Shown: positions 1 through 7,935 of the stretch, in pieces
Numbering within the stretch: position 1 is the first letter of the stretch
Layout of the letters: each line of letters opens with the position of its first letter
Origin: Candidatus Poribacteria bacterium
Lineage (GTDB): Bacteria; Poribacteria; DTPJ01
Assembly: GCA_011334435.1 (NCBI GenBank)
Contig: DTPJ01000597.1
Coordinates: 1-18,718, forward strand
Length of the DNA stretch: 18,718 bases
Reading direction: 5' to 3'
Made by a program: the position numbers and the translations under genes
Notes under the pieces: model-generated
The model's input: only the letters and a program-made list of their open reading frames with translations
Database searches by the model: none
What the model was told of the DNA's origin: nothing

Positions 1-1054
1 ATGCCGCTCTAATAGAGTTATCGCCACCTCTGCCCCAAATACTATAATAGGTAATGGTTTTATCCCCTAAATTAACTATCCCCTGTCCATGTGCAAAACG
101 GGGTGGGTCTCCATAAGGATTTTTTTCAGACCAGCCTTCTTCTGATGTGTCTATGATCTTAAAATCAGGTATCGGCTCGTAATAGTGTAAAGCATCATTA
201 CTTATCAATAAACCGATGTCCATACGCAATTCTCTGCGATCGCCTGTCTCTGTCCTTGCGTTCCATTGACCATATAGTCCGATTAATGTATTGCCCCTGT
301 CCCAGAGTCCAGCGCCAAGATGGACTTGTTTCCCTTTTTGATAATCTAATATTACAGGACGTGGAGGCAGATCATCTCTACGAAATCCCATAGAAACAGC
401 AGAAGTCCAATGCTCAAAATCATAAGACGCGGATACGATCAATACTCGCTTTTGAAATGCCCTATCTATTCCAGCATTTTGACCGACAATATAATAACAA
501 CCGTTGCGTTTAACTAACCCTGTTGGTTCAATACGAATATGAGTAACAGGATTAAGCGGTGATTGCTTCCAACGAAGACCGTCATCGCTAAATGCGACGC
601 ATCCTTGATTCCGTATAGCTTCTGATTCAATCTCACAAAATATCTTGAAACGGCGATCTGTGTCCTCAGGTTCATAAAGCACACAACAGGACATCGCCTT
701 TCCCTGCCAATCTAAATCAACAAGATTATTGCATTTATTGCCATTATATTCTACTGAACCAAGCTCTGGCTTTTCCCAGTGAAATCCGTCTTTGCTTATC
801 GCATAACATATCCTAAGCTGTGAGTTTTCAGCATTGCCTTTGCCAAGATACCATAGATGGAGATTGCCATCAATTTCAATTACCGTCCCATAATAAGCTA
901 TAGCGGAACTATCTGCTCCATTTGGTTTGCTTGGGACAATAACTGGGTTTCCCTCGTAACGTTTCGCCTTTATAAGCTCAAGTTGTAAGCCATGACGGAA
1001 GGGTATATTGTAATTGTCAAAGGGAAAAAGGACTACTTCTTTAATTTGATTCAT
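1..1054 (-). CDS. Five-bladed beta-propeller glycosidase-like protein, 3' end cut by window edge
   Basis: I translated this frame myself: 351 codons are open from an ATG at 1054 to the window edge, with no stop, so the C-terminus is missing. A GCGGAG ribosome site lies about 8 bases upstream of the start. The protein repeats a blade motif of the form S-x-D-x3-W/Y: SKDGFHW near residue 87, SDDGLRW near 156, SYDFEHW near 210 and SNDALHY near 285. Such repeats are typical of the five-bladed propeller fold of the GH32/GH43/GH68/GH130 superfamily, whose members cut or phosphorolyse glycosidic bonds. There is no signal peptide, so it is probably cytoplasmic. I cannot assign catalytic residues or a substrate. 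It is on the opposite strand from the sugar operon at 1967-7529. A non-catalytic sugar-binding propeller remains possible. Confidence 0.75.
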   Translation of the reverse strand, partial: MNQIKEVVLFPFDNYNIPFRHGLQLELIKAKRYEGNPVIVPSKPNGADSSAIAYYGTVIEIDGNLHLWYLGKGNAENSQLRICYAISKDGFHWEKPELGSVEYNGNKCNNLVDLDWQGKAMSCCVLYEPEDTDRRFKIFCEIESEAIRNQGCVAFSDDGLRWKQSPLNPVTHIRIEPTGLVKRNGCYYIVGQNAGIDRAFQKRVLIVSASYDFEHWTSAVSMGFRRDDLPPRPVILDYQKGKQVHLGAGLWDRGNTLIGLYGQWNARTETGDRRELRMDIGLLISNDALHYYEPIPDFKIIDTSEEGWSEKNPYGDPPRFAHGQGIVNLGDKTITYYSIWGRGGDNSIRAA

Positions 1055-1115
1055 ATAATACTCCGCATATTTCAAAGAATTATACAAAAAACCTACCCTT
1101 GAAAACCCTTACATT

Positions 1116-1133
1116 TTCCTTTTACAAAAGGAA
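1116..1133 (-). other. Short hairpin in the predicted 5' leader of the propeller gene
   Basis: TTCCTTTT and AAAAGGAA form a perfect inverted repeat separated by two bases, so the outer six or seven pairs can form. It falls between the predicted transcription start (about 1147) and the ATG at 1054. It resembles the hairpin at 18612-18628 and may belong to the same dispersed repeat family. No function can be assigned. Confidence 0.4.
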
Positions 1134-1153
1134 GATTCTTGTTGCCTGTTTGT

Positions 1154-1182
1154 ATTATATAAATTAATTGCATATAAGTAAA
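1154..1182 (-). promoter_or_regulatory. Sigma-70-type promoter for the propeller gene
   Basis: On the minus strand there is TTTACT (1177-1182), a spacer of exactly 17 bases, and a perfect TATAAT (1154-1159). This predicts a start near 1147 and a leader of about 93 bases before the ATG at 1054. Position and consensus match support the call. AT-rich DNA gives many chance matches, so confidence is moderate. Confidence 0.55.
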
Positions 1183-1382
1183 GCGATTAATAACTCAAAA
1201 TCTATCAAACAGAATTAACGAAATTATTATAATCCTGTGATGATTCCGTGATGAGTGAATGGTTAATTTAGATCAATTAGAAAATTGTCGGGAAGGAAGT
1301 TTATATATAGGAATAAATAATTCTATTGATTAGCTTACTTTAATAAGCCTAAAAATTAATTCAAATTATACTAACTCACTTT

Positions 1383-1685
1383 CTATTCCAAATAATTCAA
1401 CATAGCTTTTGATACTTCCCTTTTTAAGTATTCGTCAAATCCTTCGTGATCATATCCCTGATAGTTTTTAATTGCCTTGATCGCTGAGCATATTCCCACT
1501 CGCAACATTTGAGAAAACGGCGTTCCCATTTTTTTAGAATATAAACAAGCAAGGCTAACTATTGTATCCATATTAGATTTTACCAGTTTTAACGTTTCCA
1601 GAGTATCGTTATGCAACTTAAAATTATATGAGTCAACCATAAGACCAATTGATGATTCCAAATTATTATTAGCAATTGCAAGCAT
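1383..1685 (-). CDS. Small protein resembling sigma-70 regions 1.2 to 2.2 only
   Basis: I chose the ATG at 1685 because an AAGGGG ribosome site lies about 8 bases upstream; a longer frame reaches 1727 but has no such site. The product has 100 residues. Its middle and C-terminal part align by eye with primary and alternative sigma factors: N-x3-VS-x-A-x2-Y matches the NLRLVVSIAKKY block, then a GxPF-like turn (GTPF), then G-x7-A-x2-NY and F-x2-Y-x6-A as in the region 2.2 helix. The protein ends there, without regions 2.3/2.4, 3 or 4, so it could not read a -10 or -35 element in the usual way. It may be a remnant, or a small protein that contacts RNA polymerase through the region 2.2 surface. 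It is transcribed divergently from the sugar operon. The homology is a visual judgement. Confidence 0.55.
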   Translation of the reverse strand: MLAIANNNLESSIGLMVDSYNFKLHNDTLETLKLVKSNMDTIVSLACLYSKKMGTPFSQMLRVGICSAIKAIKNYQGYDHEGFDEYLKREVSKAMLNYLE

Positions 1686-1885
1686 TTTATTCACCCCTTT
1701 ACAAACCCATCTATTAGTTAGAAACAATATTTATCTTTATTGCAATGAATTTGCCATTCTTCATAAATATCTTTGTTCAATATATTTAAACGCAATTTAA
1801 GAGCAAAAGTTCAATTTTTTTAATTGTTATTGATGTTATATTTCTACATAGTGTTGTGATATTGCCTCAAAAGCTATCTTTTCTA

Positions 1886-1914
1886 TTTACAAGTGTAGTC
1901 CTTATTGATAATAT
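1886..1914 (+). promoter_or_regulatory. Sigma-70-type promoter for the sugar-catabolic operon
   Basis: TTTACA (1886-1891), a 17-base spacer and TAATAT (1909-1914) lie about 52 bases before the ATG at 1967. This predicts a start near 1921 and a short leader containing the AGGAGG ribosome site at 1952-1957. I saw no clear operator palindrome next to it. Confidence 0.55.
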
Positions 1915-1966
1915 TATGTTCAGTTAAAAGAGAAAATGATCCATTTGTCATAGGAGGCATAAATAT

Positions 1967-2773
1967 ATGGGAATAGGTAAACAGGTGAGGCTAAACCGAA
2001 TTTTCGCACATCCATCGGGTAGATTTTTTTCAGTGGCAGTTGACCACTTTATAGGATATACCAATAGATGGGAAGGCTTGCCTGTCAGTTTAAGGCGAAT
2101 TCAAGAGACACTTTCTGCAATAGTCAAAGGCAGACCAGATGCAATAACAATGCACAAGGGAATCGCTAAGTCGGTATGGGGACCCTATGCGGGAAGCATT
2201 CCGTTCATACTCCAAAGCACAATAGCACGCCCAGACGATCAAGCACGGGAACAGATAGCAACGCCAGAAGATGCGATAAGGCTTGGGGCAGATGCTTTCG
2301 CTGTCGCATGTTTCATCTGTGGCAAAGATGAAGATAAAAAGCTTCGCATATTGGCTGACTGTGTCAGGGAGGCAGATAGATTTGATCTGCCTGTGATCGC
2401 CCACATATACCCAAGAGATATAACATTGCCAGTGCCAGAGGTATCATTTAAGCCTGAACTCGTCGCTTGGGCTGTCCGATGCGGGCTTGAATGTGGCGCT
2501 GATGTAATTAAAACACCATTTTGTGGTGATGTCTCTGCTTTTAGTCAAATAGTTGATGAATGTCCCCTTCCTGTTATCGCTGCTGGAGGTCCAAAAGCTG
2601 ATACTATTGACCTTGCCCTTAAAATGGCTGATGATGTAGTCAAAAGCGGGGCAAAAGGTATGACTGTCGGCAGAAACGTATGGGGATTTTCGGATATTAC
2701 AAAGGCTGTCAAATTGTTCTCATCTGTCATCCATGACCGAATGAGCGTTGAGACAGTGATCAGTAATCAGTAA
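1967..2773 (+). CDS. Class I aldolase of the DhnA/archaeal fructose-bisphosphate aldolase type
   Basis: A 268-residue TIM-barrel aldolase with an AGGAGG ribosome site 9 bases before the ATG. Family landmarks are visible: a conserved Asp at the end of strand 1 (AVDHF, D26), HIYPR with a candidate catalytic Tyr148, the Schiff-base lysine in DVIKTPF (K182), the phosphate-binding GGPK loop (207-210) and GAKGMTVGRN (228-237). This family, which also contains LsrF and the archaeal-type FBP aldolases, makes or breaks C-C bonds in phosphorylated sugars, usually yielding dihydroxyacetone phosphate. As first gene of an operon with an isomerase and a kinase, it probably performs the final cleavage. The exact substrate is unknown; fructose 1,6-bisphosphate or a deoxyketose phosphate are both possible. 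Confidence 0.85.
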   Translation: MGIGKQVRLNRIFAHPSGRFFSVAVDHFIGYTNRWEGLPVSLRRIQETLSAIVKGRPDAITMHKGIAKSVWGPYAGSIPFILQSTIARPDDQAREQIATPEDAIRLGADAFAVACFICGKDEDKKLRILADCVREADRFDLPVIAHIYPRDITLPVPEVSFKPELVAWAVRCGLECGADVIKTPFCGDVSAFSQIVDECPLPVIAAGGPKADTIDLALKMADDVVKSGAKGMTVGRNVWGFSDITKAVKLFSSVIHDRMSVETVISNQ

Positions 2774-2786
2774 TTAGGAGGATATG

Positions 2787-3950
2787 ATGAAAAGTTGTAT
2801 TGCAGTTATTATCGGCAATAGAGGCGTCTTCCCTGGGTATCTTTCGGAAGGTGCAAGAGAAGACATAACAAAAGTTTTCGGCAAATTAGATATAGAGCCT
2901 ATCATAATTCAAAAAGAAGAAACTAAGTTTGGGGCTATTGAAAATTTAGAAGAAGCAAAGAAATGTGCCGAACTTTTCAGGAAGAATAAAGATAAAATTG
3001 ACGGCATACTCGTCACATTGCCAAATTTCGGTGATGAAAGGGCTGTTGCAGACACTATCAGGATGTCTGAACTCAATGTGCCTGTCCTTATACAGGCTTA
3101 TCCCGATGAGCTTGATAAGTTAGACATAGGCAGAAGACGTGATAGCTTCTGTGGAAAGCTGTCTGTTTGTAGCAACCTTGATCAATATGGTATACCATTT
3201 TCGTTGACAAATTTACATACGGTATCTCCAATGTCTGATAGTTTTATAAACGATCTGAGATGGTTTTTGGGCGTCTGTCGTGTTGTAAAAGGGCTGAAAG
3301 GTGCAAAGATCGGCTCAATAGGTGCAAGGACAACCCCATTTAAGACTGTCAGATTTAGCGAAAAAATACTTGAGATCAATGGCATATCCGTTGAAACCGT
3401 TGATCTATCAGAGATAATCGGCAAAGCAGAAAGACTCAAAGACTCTGATGAACAGGTAAAGGCTAAACTCAAGGCTATTGACGCTTACGCTCCAACCAAT
3501 GATGTCCCATCAACTGCTATCGTAAAGATGGCTAAATTTGCAATTGCCCTTGAAGAATGGATAAAAGCTAACGATATAAAGGCATCTGCCTTGAGATGTT
3601 GGCCCGAACTTCAAGAATATGCAGATTTTATGCCATGCTATCTTATGAGTATGCTAAGCGAGTCGCTTTCTCCTTGTGCTTGTGAAGTCGACGTCATGGG
3701 AGCAATCGCTATGTATGCCCTACAATTAGCAAGCGAAATACCATCAGGGCTATTTGACTGGAACAATAACTATGGCGATGATCCCGATAAACTGATCCTC
3801 TTCCATTGCAGTAACTACCCGAAGTCTATGCTGCAAGACCCAAAGATGAGCTATAATGATATAGACGCAAATGTCAGAGGCACTGTGGAAAAATCTTACG
3901 GCACTTGTGTTGGCAGGCTTAAAAAGTCGCCGATAACATTTGCCGAGTAG
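2787..3950 (+). CDS. L-fucose/L-arabinose-type isomerase, N-terminal and middle part (truncated by frameshift)
   Basis: This reads as an aldose-ketose isomerase of the fucose/arabinose isomerase superfamily, cytoplasmic and metal-dependent. Two ATG codons are adjacent; the second (2787) is better spaced from AGGAGG at 2776-2781. Two metal ligands are visible by analogy with E. coli FucI: Glu in CWPELQ (codon at 3606) and Asp in CEVDVMGA (codon at 3690). The frame ends at a TAG at 3948, directly after SPITFAE, where family members continue with FAR plus a C-terminal domain. That domain is present in the +2 frame (3944-4192). Restoring one C in the GCC-CGA junction rejoins them into a protein of about 468 residues. 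As written, the product lacks the third ligand and is probably inactive. Confidence 0.8.
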   Translation: MKSCIAVIIGNRGVFPGYLSEGAREDITKVFGKLDIEPIIIQKEETKFGAIENLEEAKKCAELFRKNKDKIDGILVTLPNFGDERAVADTIRMSELNVPVLIQAYPDELDKLDIGRRRDSFCGKLSVCSNLDQYGIPFSLTNLHTVSPMSDSFINDLRWFLGVCRVVKGLKGAKIGSIGARTTPFKTVRFSEKILEINGISVETVDLSEIIGKAERLKDSDEQVKAKLKAIDAYAPTNDVPSTAIVKMAKFAIALEEWIKANDIKASALRCWPELQEYADFMPCYLMSMLSESLSPCACEVDVMGAIAMYALQLASEIPSGLFDWNNNYGDDPDKLILFHCSNYPKSMLQDPKMSYNDIDANVRGTVEKSYGTCVGRLKKSPITFAE

Positions 3951-4192
3951 CGACAAATGATGTTGCGGGAACGATTATGGCTTATATCGGTGAAGGCGAA
4001 TTGACAGATGATCCGCTTAATACATTCGGCGGAGTTGGAGTCGCACATATAGAGAGGCTTCAATCGCTATTGAAATTTATGTGTAAAAACGGATTTGAAC
4101 ATCATGTCGCCATCAGTCAGTCAAAAGTCGCTGATATTTTATTTGAGGCTATGGATACCTATTTAGGTTGGAATGTGTATTATCATTCGTGA
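3944..4192 (+). pseudogene. C-terminal part of the isomerase, out of frame with its N-terminal part
   Basis: Read from CGA at 3944, this frame gives 82 residues that continue the isomerase seamlessly: RVATNDVAGTIMAYIGEGEL, then TDDPLNTFGG, then NGFEHHVAI and YLGW. The His of FEHHVAI corresponds to the third metal ligand of fucose isomerases (H528 in E. coli FucI, from memory). An ATG at 3977 lies inside, but it would start the fragment in the middle of a beta strand and no ribosome site precedes it. The simplest reading is loss of one C from a CCC run at about 3943-3944. I saw no slippery heptamer, so programmed frameshifting is unlikely. An assembly or base-calling error is equally plausible. 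Confidence 0.8.
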
Positions 4193-4201
4193 GGATAATT
4201 G

Positions 4202-5023
4202 ATGAAAAACGGCTATTCTGCCATAGCGGTAGATATTGATGGCACATTGTTAAACTCAAAAGGGCAAATATCAGATAAAACTTTGAATGCGTTGCGAAAA
4301 TGCGAACAGAAAGGCATATTAGTCTATCTTGCAACTGCACGATCGCCGAGATTAGTCTTTCGGCAAACAGAAGCGTCAAGCGATGCAGATTTCATAAAAG
4401 AGAAAGGCACACTACATAATGGAGCTATGGCGATTGACAAGCAATTAGACTATGTCAAATATTGGCAAATACCTGCTGACATTGTCCAATCTATCGTGAA
4501 ATTTTTGGAAAGCGAACTTTCTGACATATATATCGCCATTCAAAGAAAAGATGAATCTCATGGCTTTCGTCGTCCAATCAGCGATGACGATCTTAAATTG
4601 TGGGCAGTTCCAAAAGAAAAAATTGTGCCTTTCTCTTCTGCATCTGAAAATGAATGTATGAAGATTATCGCATGGCATAGCAAATTGAAGATGACCGATA
4701 TTTATCATCATTTGATTGAGGAATTCAAGGACAAGGCAAATGTCTTTATCACAGATTCGGCAAATTGGCTTCAAATAGTATCCTGTGAGGCGAGCAAGGA
4801 AAATGCTTTAAAGCATCTGTTCGCATTGCGAAACATACCTATTGAGGAAGTTATCGTCTTTGGCGATGATATGCCAGATGTCGGAATGTTTAAGGCTTTT
4901 GGTCATTCTGTCGCTATGGGTAATTCGCCAGAGAAGGTCAAAGCTATGGCAAGATATGTCACTAAAAGCAATGATGAAGATGGGATTGTCTATGCCCTTG
5001 AAAAATATTTCGGAATAATTTAG
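4202..5023 (+). CDS. Cof-type HAD-superfamily phosphatase
   Basis: A 273-residue cytoplasmic phosphatase of the Cof subfamily (HAD with a C2 cap). Motif I is DIDGTLL with nucleophile D11 and acid/base D13. Motif II is in ATARSP (T45). Motif IV is GDDMPD (221-226) followed by MFKAFGHSVAMGN, as is usual in Cof proteins. I chose ATG 4202, 7 bases after GAGG at 4191-4194, rather than the TTG at 4199. The ribosome site overlaps the stop of the isomerase, so the two are translationally close. In this operon it may dephosphorylate a sugar phosphate, for example as a detoxification step or an exit from the pathway. The substrate cannot be told from sequence. Confidence 0.85.
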   Translation: MKNGYSAIAVDIDGTLLNSKGQISDKTLNALRKCEQKGILVYLATARSPRLVFRQTEASSDADFIKEKGTLHNGAMAIDKQLDYVKYWQIPADIVQSIVKFLESELSDIYIAIQRKDESHGFRRPISDDDLKLWAVPKEKIVPFSSASENECMKIIAWHSKLKMTDIYHHLIEEFKDKANVFITDSANWLQIVSCEASKENALKHLFALRNIPIEEVIVFGDDMPDVGMFKAFGHSVAMGNSPEKVKAMARYVTKSNDEDGIVYALEKYFGII

Positions 5024-5104
5024 TAAAAATAATCTAATAAACATATTTAGCCACTTTTTCGTGTTATTCTGTGTTTTTTCTGTGGTTCAAAATTGAAAGG
5101 AATT

Positions 5105-5446
5105 ATGAAAATAATAGAAAAACCATGGGGACGAGAAATTTGGATCGCCCATAATGATAGATATGCTTTCAAGCTAATTGAGTTTAAGGCAGGTTCACGC
5201 TCAAGCCTTCAATACCATGAACGCAAACATGAGACAATATACATTGAAAAAGGAAGGCTTGAGGTAGAAGCAGACGACGAGAACGGTAACTTAATAAAAA
5301 CAATAGCAAATGCCGGCGATGTTATTGAAAATCCGCCTATGCGAAGACATCGTATTACAGCAATAGATGATGTTAGGCTTTTTGAGGTGTCAACGCCTGA
5401 GTTAGACGACGTTGTTCGTGTGGAGGACGACTATGGCAGAAAATAA
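5105..5446 (+). CDS. Small single-domain cupin, similar to the mannose-6-phosphate isomerase type II domain
   Basis: A 113-residue single cupin beginning MKIIEKPWGREIW. The PWG-x-E opening and Q-x-H-x3-HE (H38, H42, E43), then RRHRITA (H82), match the metal-binding cupin of bifunctional GDP-mannose pyrophosphorylase/phosphomannose isomerases and their stand-alone relatives. These bind a metal and act on, or bind, a sugar phosphate. I prefer ATG 5105 with GAAAGGA just before it; a TTG at 5093 is the alternative. The gene overlaps the next by 14 bases, so the two are coupled. It may be a sugar isomerase or epimerase, or a sugar-sensing accessory protein. The precise role is not assignable. Confidence 0.75.
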   Translation: MKIIEKPWGREIWIAHNDRYAFKLIEFKAGSRSSLQYHERKHETIYIEKGRLEVEADDENGNLIKTIANAGDVIENPPMRRHRITAIDDVRLFEVSTPELDDVVRVEDDYGRK

Positions 5447-7529
5447 GCCAAATCTTGTCATCTTCGGTGCTGGTATGACAGGCAGAGGACATATCGCACA
5501 ACTTGCTTTTGAAAGCGGATGGAACTTAACCTTTATAGACAAAGATATAGAACTCATAAGTCTGCTAAAAAATTGTGAAAAATATACTGTCCATCTCATA
5601 TCAGATAATCCCCGCGATGTTGAAATATGCGGATTTAACGCTATTCATACAGAGGATAAGGGGTCCGTTATAGAAGCGATAATCCATGCGGATTTGATCA
5701 TAACATCAGTTTTGCCAAATAATCTTTCAGAAGTTGCCCCGGTGCTTGCAGATGGACTTCGGGTTAGAATTAAGGAAAATAATAAACCGATAAATGTTAT
5801 TGCTTGTGAAAATATGAACGAGGGGTCGTCATTCCTATGGAAATTGACTTCTCAGTATCTATCAAAAGATGAGCAAGATCAATATGGCAGGGTCTTCGGT
5901 TTCCCAAATTCAATGGTTGCACGAGTTGTTCCAAAGGCGGATGATCCGCTTTATATCATTGCAGAGGATTATAACGAGTGGACTGCGGATATAAATCATC
6001 GTGTCGGAGAAGTGCCTTTTATTAACGGGTTAGAATGGGTTTCTAATCAAGAGGCACGGCTTAAAAGAAAATTGTATATACATAATACTGGGCATGCGAT
6101 CTGTGCATATCTTGGGGCTATTAAAGGTTATAAGTTTATCCATGAATCTGCAAGAGATAAATGGGTGATGTTTTGCGTGAAGAGAGCCATAGAAGAATCT
6201 GGACGGGCTGTCAGCAGAGAATTTGGCTTTGATGATTTGAGCATATCAAGATATGCACAAAGCCTTGTAGATCGCCTTCCCAAAGATGCACTTCCCGATA
6301 CTATTGAAAGGGTTGTCCGTGAGCCGATAAGAAAATTGGGGTTGACTGATAGATTTATTGGTCCTCTTGTTCTATGTGAAAAATATGGACTGCAAAGAGA
6401 TGGACTTTGTTTAGGAATTTCTGCTGTTTTAGCGGGAAATATCAAAGATGAAGAAGGAAAGAAACTATCACAACTTGTCCAAAAAGAAGGCATTATCAAA
6501 ACTTTATCTCTAATCTCTAATTGGACGCCAAATTTGGAAAGTGGACGGAGGATAGAAATGTTTTATAACTCTTTGATCTCTCATGCCTTTACAGCTATTA
6601 AATCGCCGATATACGATGTTTTAGGGCTTGGTATTGTGGCGGTTGACGACCTGATAATCGTTGACAATTATCCTCAACCTGATAGCAAAATGCGCGGATT
6701 AGGAGAAGTCCGTCAAGGCGGAGGATTAACAGGAACAGCTTTGGTTGCAGGAGCAAGGCTTGGCGGAAAGTGTGCTTATGCTGGTATGCTTGGAATGGAT
6801 GAGCTTTCTAATTGGACAGTGACAGAACTTGAGCGTGAAGGCGTTGATTGCAGTTTAACTTTACGATCTAACGATGTTAAACCTTATCATGCTATAATAA
6901 TAGTTGATATAACTCATCATACACGGACAATAATATTTACTGATGAGGGCGTAAAGATCAGACCAAAAGAGACCATAGATGAAGATTATGTCTCAAAATC
7001 AAAGGTTATATTGATAGATCAACTTGGCATAGATGTAATGCTACATACAACATTATTAGCGAAAAAGCTCGGCATTCCAACGGTTGCTGATATAGAGAGA
7101 GAAGATCATCCACAGACAAGAGAGTTGATCTCAAACATAGATCACCTTATACTATCAACGAGTTTTGCTGGAAAATTGACTGAAAAAGATGATCCTGCTG
7201 AGCAAGTTAAAGCACTTCACAACGGCAGAGCTTGCACAGCAGTCACAGTAGGCATAAAGGGATGTTATTACATCACAAAAGATGACGAAAACACAGTAAA
7301 TCATCAAAAAGCCTTCAAGGTTCAAACGGTTGATACAACAGGTTGTGGCGATGTCTTTCATGGGGCTTATGCGGTAGGATTAGCTTGGGGATGGGATGTG
7401 CAGAAGTGCATAAAATTTGCATCTGCTGTCTCCGCTTTGAAAGCGACAAAAGCTGGCGGACGGGCTGGAATTCCAGATATGCAGGCTGTTGAGGCATTTT
7501 TAAGTAGTAACCCTGAAATGTATGATTAA
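5433..7529 (+). CDS. Fusion of a mannitol-dehydrogenase-family polyol-phosphate dehydrogenase and a PfkB sugar kinase
   Basis: The ATG at 5433 follows GGAGGA by 5 bases and lies inside the end of the cupin gene; the product has 698 residues. Residues 1 to about 385 form a Rossmann-fold dehydrogenase: GAGMTGRG (12-19) binds NAD(P), and K213, N218 and H221 in KLYIHNTGHA match the catalytic K-x4-N-x2-H of mannitol-1-phosphate 5-dehydrogenases. From about residue 394, YDVLGLG starts a complete PfkB/ribokinase domain, with GGG near the substrate site and DTTGCGDVFHGAY holding the catalytic base D640 (usual motif DTTGAGD). One polypeptide could thus phosphorylate a ketose or polyol and interconvert the phosphate by redox. 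The usual arrangement is two separate proteins. There is no frameshift or stop at the junction, so the fusion looks real. Confidence 0.85.
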   Translation: MAENKPNLVIFGAGMTGRGHIAQLAFESGWNLTFIDKDIELISLLKNCEKYTVHLISDNPRDVEICGFNAIHTEDKGSVIEAIIHADLIITSVLPNNLSEVAPVLADGLRVRIKENNKPINVIACENMNEGSSFLWKLTSQYLSKDEQDQYGRVFGFPNSMVARVVPKADDPLYIIAEDYNEWTADINHRVGEVPFINGLEWVSNQEARLKRKLYIHNTGHAICAYLGAIKGYKFIHESARDKWVMFCVKRAIEESGRAVSREFGFDDLSISRYAQSLVDRLPKDALPDTIERVVREPIRKLGLTDRFIGPLVLCEKYGLQRDGLCLGISAVLAGNIKDEEGKKLSQLVQKEGIIKTLSLISNWTPNLESGRRIEMFYNSLISHAFTAIKSPIYDVLGLGIVAVDDLIIVDNYPQPDSKMRGLGEVRQGGGLTGTALVAGARLGGKCAYAGMLGMDELSNWTVTELEREGVDCSLTLRSNDVKPYHAIIIVDITHHTRTIIFTDEGVKIRPKETIDEDYVSKSKVILIDQLGIDVMLHTTLLAKKLGIPTVADIEREDHPQTRELISNIDHLILSTSFAGKLTEKDDPAEQVKALHNGRACTAVTVGIKGCYYITKDDENTVNHQKAFKVQTVDTTGCGDVFHGAYAVGLAWGWDVQKCIKFASAVSALKATKAGGRAGIPDMQAVEAFLSSNPEMYD

Positions 7530-7575
7530 AACAGATAAATAATTTTTTCAACTTTTATAGAGTAGAAATACTAAA

Positions 7576-7935
7576 ATGGAAACCAAAATAAAAAATATAT
7601 TGGATCAATTGTATAATAGACTTAAGACAATCTATGAAGATCGTCTAATCAATATGTTCCTTTATGGTTCTCGGGCAAGAGGAGACGCAGACCCTGAATC
7701 TGATGTTGATGTTTTAGTTGTCTTGAAAGGTGAAGTCTCTCCCTGTGAAGAAATCAACAGAACAATCAAAGACGTTGCCGATATTTCATTAGAAAACGAT
7801 ATTGTTATTTCATGTGTTTTTGTTTCAGAAGATCAGTTTGAAAACGAAAATAGCTCCTTTTTACTGAATGTTCATAGAGAAGGTATAGTTTATGAACTAA
7901 GAACAACAAGATTTACTGTTACAAGCGCAGAATAG
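7576..7935 (+). CDS. Minimal nucleotidyltransferase (MNT), antitoxin-like partner of a HEPN protein
   Basis: A 119-residue nucleotidyltransferase-fold protein. The active-site motif GSRARG (31-36), followed by S-D43-V-D45-V and a later Asp near residue 75, is the usual triad of MNT proteins. In MNT-HEPN pairs the MNT partner neutralises the HEPN protein, in characterised cases by adding AMP to it. It starts at ATG 7576 with only a weak ribosome site. The C-terminus runs about 14 residues past the usual GIV-type ending and overlaps the start region of the HEPN gene. It follows the sugar operon by 46 bases but is functionally unrelated to it. The frame is intact. Confidence 0.8.
   Translation: METKIKNILDQLYNRLKTIYEDRLINMFLYGSRARGDADPESDVDVLVVLKGEVSPCEEINRTIKDVADISLENDIVISCVFVSEDQFENENSSFLLNVHREGIVYELRTTRFTVTSAE

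Larger units (their letters stand above)
1055..1382. other. AT-rich intergenic region between two minus-strand genes
   Basis: This 328-bp stretch lies downstream of the sigma-like gene and upstream of the propeller gene. It contains the promoter and the leader hairpin listed separately. I saw no further ORF, RNA gene or clear terminator in it. Confidence 0.5.

Noticed and set aside
3930..3960. Programmed ribosomal frameshift in the isomerase
   Set aside because: No slippery heptamer or strong downstream hairpin is seen, and a one-base deletion in a C run explains the break more simply.
3977..4192. Independent small gene starting at ATG 3977
   Set aside because: It is the out-of-frame C-terminal domain of the isomerase, and no ribosome site precedes this ATG.
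6128..6499. Minus-strand frame of 123 residues
   Set aside because: It is antisense to the dehydrogenase half of the fusion gene, whose catalytic motifs are clear.
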